Assembly (NCBI GenBank): GCA_028386065.3
Contig: JAKUCV010003579.1
Location: forward strand, 169,170-233,169
Reading direction: 5' to 3'
Source: Turnera subulata
Taxonomy: Eukaryota > Streptophyta > Magnoliopsida > Malpighiales > Passifloraceae
Length of the DNA stretch: 64,000 nt
Shown one piece after another: positions 55,651-64,000 of the stretch. The notes under the pieces were generated by a model. It did not search any database, was not told the origin of the DNA, and saw only the letters and a program-made list of their open reading frames with translations. Within the stretch, counting starts at the first letter, position 1. The number at the start of each line of letters is the position of its first letter. Made by a program: the position numbers and the translations under genes.

Positions 55651-55698
55651 ACTGTTCATTGTACTGTTCATCGCACTGTTCATCGTACTATTCATCGC
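55651..55698. repeat. Four 12-bp tandem repeats in the Gypsy leader
   Basis: ACTGTTCATYGY units at 55651, 55663, 55675 and 55687 (the last reads ACTATTCATCGC). Confidence 0.9.
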
Positions 55699-56133
55699 TG
55701 TTACTATTTCGGCAGCAAATTATAAAAAAAAAAAAGAAAAGAATTCGGTTGATTTGTTGATAACCAGATTGTTTTGCAGGAATTCGGGAAAAGTTCCCAC
55801 CCGAATTGAATCTTAAGGCTTTCTTTCAGTTTGTTGTGTTGATAGCCGATTTCTTGCATTGGGTGATATTGTTTCATATTGCTCGATTGACCAAAAATCT
55901 ACACATACAAATTGTTCTTCTTGTGTGCTTTTTTAGTTCTTGAATTGAGTTAATCTTGCCTCTAGTTTTTGTGAAGCTTGTCGTTTTCTTGTTAGGAAGT
56001 TCATTGATTCTATTGAATACGTGGCAATTTTTTATTGTCTGTGATTTGTTTCTGGATCCTAACAAATAAAAACCTAGCAAGGGACAAGAGAGTGAGTGAA
56101 ACACAAGAGAGGGTGAGGTTATTTTTCAGGAAG

Positions 56134-57420
56134 ATGTCGCAATCACCAAAAAGCCATGAATCGGAGAGCAGTCGGCAAGACGGGCAAGGGGAATCATTAC
56201 AATGGAGGGCATTGAGAGATGAGGTAGTTTGTCTTAACAACAAATTGCTCGACAAATCCGACGAGCTAGCCGAGTTCAGACACACACATAGAGACGACAT
56301 AGCGGAGCTGAAACGCTTACTTGCAGGTTTAGCCGTCCAGGGAGAGCAGCCACCACGGCAGCCGCAGCAACAGCAGCCCCCTCCACGCCAACACCAGCAA
56401 CAACCGCTATTAGTCGAGGAACCAAGGCAGCGAGGCGAGCCGCAGCCAAGGGCGAGATACCAGAACGTCAGGAGCAAGCTAAGACTCAGAGGCATTTGGA
56501 AGGCGAGTTTGAAGAAGAGGTATGGGAAGAGGAAGAGTGGCAGCCACGTCACCAAGGCTATGGACGAGGTGGCAGAATGCCGAGAGGAAGAGGAGGCTAT
56601 CAGAATCGACATTATGGAAGGAACAACGAATGGGAACCATTCAACAATGTTGATGCCAACATGAACAATATCAAGATCAAGATACCTTCTTTTCAGAGAA
56701 GAGGAGTGCAGATGCTTACATTGAATGGGATCAAAGAGTTGATATGGTTTTTATTTGTTATCACTTTTCCGAGGAAAATAAGATTAAACTAGCTACTCTT
56801 GAATTTACTGATTAAGCTCTTAAATGGTGGAATAAGTTTTTATTGGACAGGCGTCGTGCAGGACAAGGACCCCCTCAAACATGGGCTGAATTGAAAGGCA
56901 TCATGAGGAGAAGATATGTACCGAGCTACTACTATACCGATTTGTTCCAGAAGCTACAAACCTTGAGGCAAGGTACACGAAGCATTGATGAGTATTATAA
57001 GGAGATGGAAGCACTGATGCTTCAAACGAATATAGAAGAGGAAACCCAAGAAACCATGGCACAATTCCTTGCTAGAATGAACCGGGAGATTGCTAATGTC
57101 GTAGAGCTGCAACATAATCTAGACATTGGAGAGGTAGTTGAGAATGCAATCGGGGTTAATAATCTAGACATTGGAAAGGCAGCTAAAGGCATATAATAGC
57201 AGCGGGGTTTTTAAGGGCCCGATGTCACTTCCAATTCTTCCAATTGGAATCAACAAAGAAACACCCGAGAAGAGAAGCCAAGAGAGGAAAAGACAAGACT
57301 GGCCAACTACAAGCCAACCCCAAAAGCAAGCCAGTCGACTTCTTCCTCCACAACTAAACATCGAGATGTGAAGTGCTTCAAGTGTGCGGGTATTGGGCAC
57401 ATTGCTTCCTAGTGTCCAAA
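56134..57420 (+). pseudogene. Gypsy gag with zinc knuckle, broken
   Basis: ATG at 56134 begins MSQSPKSHESESSRQDG. A coiled-coil-like region (EVVCLNNKLLDKSDELAEF) and a Gln/Pro-rich stretch (residues about 70-100) follow. The retrotransposon gag core lies after frame changes near 56480-56790 (ALKWWNKFLLDRR, then WAELKGIMRRRYVP). A knuckle CFKCAGIGHIAS-stop-C near 57372-57413 carries TAG where Gln (CAG) is expected. The gag would bind element RNA. Multiple frame changes and stops make it inactive. Confidence 0.85.
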
Positions 57421-58048
57421 CAAGAAGGTGATCTATGTTCGGGAAGGAGAGCTATACTCGGATGATGAAGAGGACGAATCATGTGCTAACATGCCCGAAC
57501 TGGAGGATGTTCCGGTGGAAGATCGATAAGTGCAAGAGGCGCCAACATCTGATACTTTGCTCCTCGTGACCAGGCGAGTTCTTAGTGCACAATTGAAGGA
57601 GGATGAGACCGAGCAGAGGGAAAATATCTTCCACACCAGATGCCATGTCGATGGTAAAGCATGCAGTGTGATCGTCAACAGTGGGAGTTGTGCGAATGTA
57701 GCCAGCACCTTAATGGTGGAGAAATTGGGATTAGCAGTGTCGAAGCATCCCCACCCATATAAACTATAGTGGTTGAATGACATGGGTGAGATCAAGGTGA
57801 CGAAACAAGTTCTTGTTACTATGACTATTGGTAATTATACTGACAAGATATTGTGTGATGTTATTCCTATGCATGCTTGTCACATTTTACTTGGTAGACC
57901 ATGGCAGTATGACAGGCGTGTATGGCATGATGGCTACAAGAATAGGTACTCCTTCTCCATGGGTGAGCAGAAATTTGTGTTAGCTCTATTATCTCCACAG
58001 CAAGTGTACTATGATCAGAAGCACTTGGAAAATAGGCGGAGGCAATGA
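57421..58048 (+). pseudogene. Gypsy protease region, active site mutated
   Basis: Between two stops (57528 and 57767) the frame gives CHVDGKACSVIVNSGSCANVAS. The usual D-S/T-G catalytic triplet is N-S-G, so the aspartate is lost. The flap-side motif continues after the stop near 57768 with CDVIPMHACHILLGRPWQYDR, typical of plant Gypsy proteases. This copy cannot cleave its polyprotein. Confidence 0.85.
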
Positions 58049-59414
58049 AGCAAGAAAAGGTAGCCAAACTGCAAAACAATGGTGAGCATGAGAGGATAGC
58101 CGAGGGCTATGCAAAATGAGAGGGTGTGCAAAAGGTTGAGAACCTTGAAAAAGGAGAGCTGAAACAAAAAGAAAAACAAAGGAGTGAAGTCGACACTGAG
58201 GGAGAGAAAAGAAGAGCTAATGTCGACTTGGAGAGAAAAAAAGATGGGAAAAAGAAACAGAACTTCTATGCAAATGTGAGGGATTTTAGAGTAGCATGTG
58301 TAGGAAGGAAGGATATTTTGGTGCTCTTGTACAAGGGCGCTTATTTTTCTGACACTGACCATAAATCCCGATATTCCTAGTTCTATTGTTTCTGTTTTGC
58401 AGGATTTTCGGGATGTGTTTCCAGAGGAACTTCCAAAGGAATTGCCACCTATTCGGGGCATAGAACACCAAATTGATTTTGTTCCTGGAGCACAAATCCC
58501 AAATCGGCCAGCATATAGGGCCAACCCCGAGGAGACCAAAGAAATTCAAAAGCAAGTTGACGAGTTGCTTACAAAGGGGTTGGTGCGAGAGAGTTTGAGT
58601 CCATGTGCAGTACCAGTGATTCTAGTGCCAAAGAAGGATGGCACGTGGGTTATGTGTGTTGATTGTCGTGCAATCAACAAAATAACAGTTAAGTATCGCC
58701 ATCCTATCTCTCGACTTGATGATATGCTTGATGAATTACATGGTGCATGCATATTTACTAAGATTGATCTCATGAGTGGTTACCATCAAATTCGCATAAA
58801 AGTAGGTGATGAGTGGAAAACAACATTCAAAACTAAATATGGATTGTATGAATGGTTGGTAATGCCGTTTAGTTTGACTAATGCGCCTAGCACATTTATG
58901 CGATTGATGAATCATGTATTGAGAGCCTTCATAGGAAAATTCGTGGTTGTGTACTTTGATGACTACTTATCTATAGCAATGATGAACATGAGCATATTGA
59001 ACACCTTAGATTAGTATTGGAGGCTCTTAGGGCTGAAAAACTATTTGCTAAGTTAAAGAAGTGTACATTATGCATGGATAGCGTTGTTTTTCTTGGTTAT
59101 GTTGTGAGTTCCAGGGGAATCGAAGTCAACCAAGAGAAGGTACAAGCCATAAGGGAGTGGTCGACTCCTACAACAGTCTCACAGGTAAGGTCTTTTCACA
59201 GGCTTGCTAGCTTTTACAGAAGGTTTGTGAAAGATTTTAGCACAATTGCTGCACCTTTGAATAAGATTCTTAAGAAAGAAATTGGATTTAAATGGGGACA
59301 GGAGCAAGAGGATGCATTTAATACTTTGAGGATAAATTATGTACTGCTTCTATTCTTAAATTGCCTGATTTTAACTCAACCTTTAAGGTTGAATGTGATG
59401 CCTCTGGTATAGGC
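58049..59414 (+). pseudogene. Gypsy reverse transcriptase, broken
   Basis: A charged linker (58126-58300) leads to [51 protein letters not shown] and the catalytic VVYFDDYL. A small loss right after YFDD changes frame near 58965. The thumb and connection part continues at 59017 ([20 protein letters not shown]). The catalytic aspartates are kept, but the frame change disables the protein. Confidence 0.88.
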
Positions 59415-61020
59415 ATAGGTGTTGTTCTTTTGCAGGAAAGGAGGCCAATCGCTTATTTTAGCGAAAAGTTGAAGGGTGCACAGCTGAACTATTCGACATA
59501 TGATAAAGAGTTGTATGCATTTGTGCGGGCGTTGCAAACGTGGCAGCATTACCTATGGCCCAAAGAGTTCATGATCCACACCGATCATGTAAGTTTGAAG
59601 CATCTAAAGGGCCAAGGTAAACTGAACAACAGACATGCTTAATGGCTCGAATTCATTGAGACATTTCCCTATGTGGTGAAATACAAGCAAGGTAAGGATA
59701 ATATCATAGCCGATGCATTATCACGGAGGTATGCTCTTATTAATTCTCTTAGTTCGAAATTGAAGGGATTTGAGCATATTAAGGACTTGTACAAATATGA
59801 TCATGATTTTGCTTCTATCTATGATGCTTGTGAGCATGCTAGGTTTGGTAAGTTTAACATTGATGCAGGATATTTGTTTAAAGAACATAAAATTTGCATT
59901 CCAGATTGTTCAATGAGAGAATTGCTTGTTAGGGAGTCTTATGATGGAGGTTTAATGGGACATTTTGGTGTTGCTAAAACACTTGACATCTTGCATGAGC
60001 ATTTTTATTGGCCATATATGAAGAAAGATGTTGAGCGAGTTTGTGCAAGTTGTGTTCCATGTAGGCAGGCGAAATCGAAAGTGCAACCTCATGGGTTGTA
60101 CTCGCCACTGCCTGTTCCGGATAGCCCTTGGACTGATTTGTCTATGGACTTTGTTATTGGGTTACCTCGGACCAAGCAGGGACATGATAGTGTATTTGTT
60201 GGTGTTGACAGGTTTAGCAAAATGGCGCATTTTATTCCTTGTCATAAAACAGATGATGCATCTCATATTGCTGACTTATTCTTTAGGGATGTTGTGCGAT
60301 TGCATGGCCTTCCTAAAACCATTATTTCAGACAGGGATTCTAAGTTCCTCAGTCACTTTTGGCACATGTTATGGGGTAAGTTGGAGACCAAGTTGTTGTT
60401 CTCGATGACTTGTCATCCTCAAACGGATGGACAGACTGAAGTGGTAAACAGATCTTTAGGATCTTTGTTGCGTGCTGATGTGGGTAAAACTTTGAAAACT
60501 TGGGGAGAATGTTTGCCTTTGGTCAAGATTTTTTATAATAGGAGCATGCATTCTTCTACGGGTTATTCACCTTTTGAAATTGTCTATGGTTATAACCCAC
60601 TAACCCCTTTGGATTTGTTGCCTTTACCTGTTAATGAGCTTGTGAGTGCAGATGGACAGCAAAAAGCAAAGTTAGTGCGGTCTATTCATGAGAAAGCTCG
60701 ACAACATATTGAGACAAAGAACAAGAAGTATGCTCAAAGAGCTAATCAAGGGTGCAAACTTGTGCGGTTTGAGCCTGGCAATTGGGTTTGGGTACACTTT
60801 CGGAAGGAGAGGTTTCCTAAGCAAAGGAAATCTAAGCTGGATCCACGTGGTGATGGACCATTTCAAGTTCTGGAACACATTAGCGACAATGCTTACAAGA
60901 TTGATCTGCCAGGTGAGTATGATGTTAGTGCCACATTCAATGTTTCTGATCTTACTTCCTTTGACAATGCAAGTACAGATTCGAGGGTGAATCCTTTTCA
61001 GCAGGGCGGAATGATGCGGA
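59361..61020 (+). pseudogene. Gypsy RNase H and integrase
   Basis: RNase [31 protein letters not shown] and [11 protein letters not shown], then a TAA at 59639 followed by [17 protein letters not shown] and DALSRR. Integrase is open from 59673: zinc motif [17 protein letters not shown]…CASCVPCRQ, core D (SMDFVIGLP), D (ISDRDSKF), E (GQTEVVNRS), and a GPY/F-like tail ([31 protein letters not shown]). Near 61012 the frame slips by one base, so the conserved C-terminus encoded by the LTR is read out of frame. Integrase is the best-preserved domain of the element. Confidence 0.9.
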
Positions 61021-61937
61021 CACTCAAGGAGCAGCTGGCGAGTTGGTGTTGCCCACGGGTCCAATTACACGGGCTCGATTCAAGAAGATCAAAGATCAAT
61101 TGCAAAGACAAGTTCAAGCATTACTCAATCTCGAGTTGCAAGAAGATCGAGTAGTCAAGATGGAAGAAGAGCTTATGAAGAAACCCACGTGCATCACTGT
61201 GTGGGAAGGAATAGAAGAGGCCTAGAGACAGTCGACCTCATTGGGCCACACTTGGGCCATGTCGACATATCAGTAGTTTTCTTATTAGGGTTTGCCTAAT
61301 TTTTATAATTAAATATTTTTATAATTTTGGCATGGGTTTTATTTATTTTATTATGTTGGGTCAAGTCCATTATTATTTAGTTGATTAATGTGGGCTTTAG
61401 TTATTTGGATTTTTAATTGTAAGGTTTCTAATTTGTGTCCAAGTTATGTGGGCTCAATTAAAATCCTAGTCCATCTAGTAATAGGAGAGGCGGCAACTAG
61501 GGTTAAGTTTTAAGGAGGTGGCCGACTTGTGTGAGGAGGTGGCTGACCTAGGGGTGTTGTGATCTCCTATAATAGAGTCTTTAGGGGTTCATTGCTAAAC
61601 AAAATATTTGAGAAATAAAAAGTTCAGTAAAGCTTGAATATTCTCACATCAAGGGAGGAGTCTCTTTGCTTATTTTTATTTTAGGGATTTGCTAACAATT
61701 GCAGGTAGTGATATTTGCTATTGTGATTCATACTCGTTTGTGCTTTGTTTCTTTGTTTTCTAGCACCGAGAGATTAGGAGGTGGAGGGGCTATCGCGTCG
61801 ATCTGTTGTCTAGCACGAATTGTTAGGAGGTGAAGAACAACGGTACATAAAGTGTGCACAATTGGTGGTGATTTGAGATCGGGACAATCTTAGATACGAA
61901 GGTGCTTCTAGGGCCGGCTAAGTGTGTTGTCGCATCA
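61012..61937 (+). mobile_element. 3' LTR of the Gypsy element
   Basis: 926 bp, colinear with the 5' LTR, beginning TGATGCGGACACTC after the tract CAGGGCGGAA and ending GTCGCATCA. Its TATA box has changed to TATAATA. The target duplication ACTAA follows. Confidence 0.92.
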
Positions 61938-61942
61938 ACTAA

Positions 61943-64000
61943 TATAATAGCTATCATAATATTTAAGATCTTACCATCTTGGATGAGTTCCTACCTAAAA
62001 TATTTTTTCGTATTAATAAAAAAAATAAAAATATAATAAATAATGTTATTATAAAGTTACTATATCCAACGGTTATCATTTAACCATCCGTATCCAACGG
62101 ACATAATTGCATGAGTATCATACTCATGGAGCATCATAGAAAAATCCAATCTATTAATGTTTGCATACATTTTTATATGCATTCTAAATTTTTAATGATT
62201 AGTTTTTATAATTTTGTTTTTCTTCTAACACATTTAGTTTATACTTTTCACTTTGTACTTTGTGTTTCAAAGCTTATCGTTTTTTTCTTTATTACAAACC
62301 AAATCCTACCCAGACCCATCCTAACCAGGTCGAACCTAGCCCTTTTAAATAGCACCAAAAGGTTGAAATGCCACGGCGCTATATTAGGACTTGCAAAACC
62401 TTATTTTTTTAACACTGCATTAAAGACGTTTTTGACATGTTCACCATTTGAACAAAAATAGTTATATCATTATATCATAAAAAAAAATTTACTTATCTCT
62501 TTGGAGGGATATTTTTAATTTGTAACTCATATCTCTATTTGTGATGAGAAGATATAAAAAAAATTCTTATAGTTAATTTTTTTTTCAAAATGAATACTAA
62601 TTAGTTCTTATTGTTACCCCATCCTCATTATTTTAAATTTATTTTTGGCTGTATTTTGATCATCTTAACCTGTTGTTTCCTGAATTTGTATGCATTGCTT
62701 ATATATTTTATATATTTATTTGTAATTTGTTCTGTCTAGCCCTATTATTTATTATATGTTAATTTCATGTGTATTTTAATCATGATTGGAAAATTTAAGT
62801 TAAAGGAATTTAGCGATTGAAAACATTAAATCCAAAACATATGTATAGCTGTTGCATGGCCGAGTACCTATAATCTTGTTTATTTTAATATTAAATGAAG
62901 TTTATTTTTTTATTTTATAAATTTATTTTTTTATTTTATAAATAAAGAATATTTATAAACTTCTTTCTTAGGACATTCTCCCTATATAATTTTAAAATTT
63001 CTCTATAATTATATTCTATGAACAATTTTTTATTCACTTGTATTAGTAAATTTTAATTTTCTAACAATTTTATTTTAGATAAAATTATATTAACAAATTA
63101 CTGTTAGTTTTTATGAAATATGATTCTTTTTGAAGGTTAATGTTAACTGTATATTCTCTTCTCCTTCATTTACCAATACACCTTATCTATTTTGATGTTT
63201 ATGATAGCTAAATATCTTTTCCAATTTTGCTAGTGCAAATCTCAATCTCTCCTCAAAAATTTTTTTGTTACTTTTTATGATATATAATTCCTTTAAAAGG
63301 TTAATGTTGATTATGTATTCATTATGTTTCTTCTTTCTAAACATATAAATTAAATTTAGTTTAGTTTCTATTATTTAATTCAATAATTTTTACAGTTAAT
63401 TTTAGATTTATTTATAGTCAATTTTCATACATTGTTTTCTTCTTTACTGCTAGTGGTAACTTAATTATAATATTTATTTTCTATGAGTTAAAATTTCTTT
63501 TTTATTTTTTTTGCAAATTTTATATTATTTTTATTCTTTGTTTCATCATTTTTTAATTTAACTTCGTATTTATTTTTTAAAACTTGTAGAACTATTATTC
63601 TAATAGTTAATGTGGTATAGTAATTTTGTATAATAACTTTATAATTTTATTATATGAAGATAATTATGTTTTTTATTATCATTTTCATAACATATTCTAG
63701 TGACTTCTTTACTATCATCTGCATACTTTTTGTAGAATTTAATTTTATCTCTATTGTTTTTGTGATCTAGTTTTTCCTAGTTTGCTTATATTTTTATATA
63801 AAATTTATATTAGTTATTTTTATTTTTTATGAGACATGATTTTTTTAATATTGATTTTTTAATTGTTTTTATTTTGTCATTTGTTTTACATACAAACATT
63901 ATAAATTTTAATACTTTTGGAAGTAAAATGCTTTTAAATTTTAAAAGGTCATACAAAATAACATTGCTAGTTTTTATGTGCATGCGATGCACATGTTATA
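61943..64000. other. AT-rich sequence, no gene seen
   Basis: Over 2 kb of very AT-rich DNA. Related segments recur near 63115-63170, 63275-63335 and, weakly, 63830-63860 ('tttttatga.atatgattctttt.aaggttaatgtt'), so old diverged repeats are present. No protein family is recognisable. It ends in a perfect hairpin at 63976-63994. Confidence 0.6.

Larger units (their letters stand above)
54604..61937 (+). mobile_element. Full-length Ty3/Gypsy retrotransposon (degenerate)
   Basis: LTRs at 54604-55541 and 61012-61937, with perfect ACTAA target duplications at 54599-54603 and 61938-61942. Domain order gag, knuckle, protease, RT, RNase H, integrase and GPY/F-like tail is that of Gypsy. No classical chromodomain is seen; the pol end runs into the 3' LTR ([19 protein letters not shown]). 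This placement resembles CRM-type chromoviruses (inference). Several stops make it inactive. Confidence 0.93.

Noticed and set aside
56010..56612. 200-codon - strand frame opposite the Gypsy gag
   Set aside because: Antisense to the gag, Cys/Gly-rich because of the Gln/Pro-rich coding repeats on the other strand.
62111..62461. 116-codon frame in the AT-rich right end
   Set aside because: Phe/Leu/Ile-rich translation of AT-rich DNA. No homologous pattern and no promoter signal.

Overview
This is plant nuclear DNA, most likely from a eudicot. The evidence is a spliced DYW-class pentatricopeptide-repeat gene, a nuclear gene for a mitochondrial bL12 ribosomal protein with a telo-box promoter, and many plant-type Copia, Gypsy, LINE, SINE, Helitron and MITE insertions. 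Only two host genes are supported: bL12m (39642-40223, + strand) and the PPR gene (45512-48207, - strand, two exons). Almost everything else is transposable-element sequence.

Layout. 1-7452: Copia family 'P' on the - strand (copy A), with its 5' LTR at 6141-7452, a palindrome-rich leader, and a nearly intact gag-pol fused at 1113/1114 to a fragment of another copy. 7453-about 9010: a decayed LINE ORF1 that copy A interrupts at the start of ORF2. 9673-38525: a nest about 29 kb deep. A long terminal-inverted-repeat (TIR) element holds a SIRE/Maximus-like Copia (10371-37428). A 609-bp Helitron sits in the 5' LTR of that Copia. Its extra 3' ORF is split by family-P copy alpha (18494-34954). The gag of alpha is split by family-P copy beta (22055-30380, target duplication GAAGC). 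A MITE (about 38040-38490) sits in the right TIR.

38526-48800 is the gene-bearing island: bL12m, a LINE lacking ORF2 with a 16-bp target duplication (40691-43674), then the PPR gene. A tRNA-type SINE (48785-48929) lies upstream of the PPR gene. 48946-54603 is AT-rich repeat DNA with two clusters of GGTCGACC-like motifs around a 3.1-kb solo LTR (50307-53409, target duplication TTATC). 54604-61937 is a full-length, mutated Ty3/Gypsy element with target duplication ACTAA. 61938-64000 is AT-rich DNA with no gene; it ends in a strong hairpin.

The most unusual signal is in the family-P leaders. Each carries about 18-23 copies of the 12-bp palindrome AACATCGATGTT or close variants, arranged in pairs 20-21 bp apart. 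The spacers keep their length (8-9 nt) while their sequence varies, and in copy A the pairs repeat at 74, 63 or 51 bp. In addition, alpha and beta share an identical deletion inside RNase H, which suggests a defective sublineage that spread with help in trans. The two host genes are unrelated in role beyond both being nuclear-encoded organelle-expression factors.
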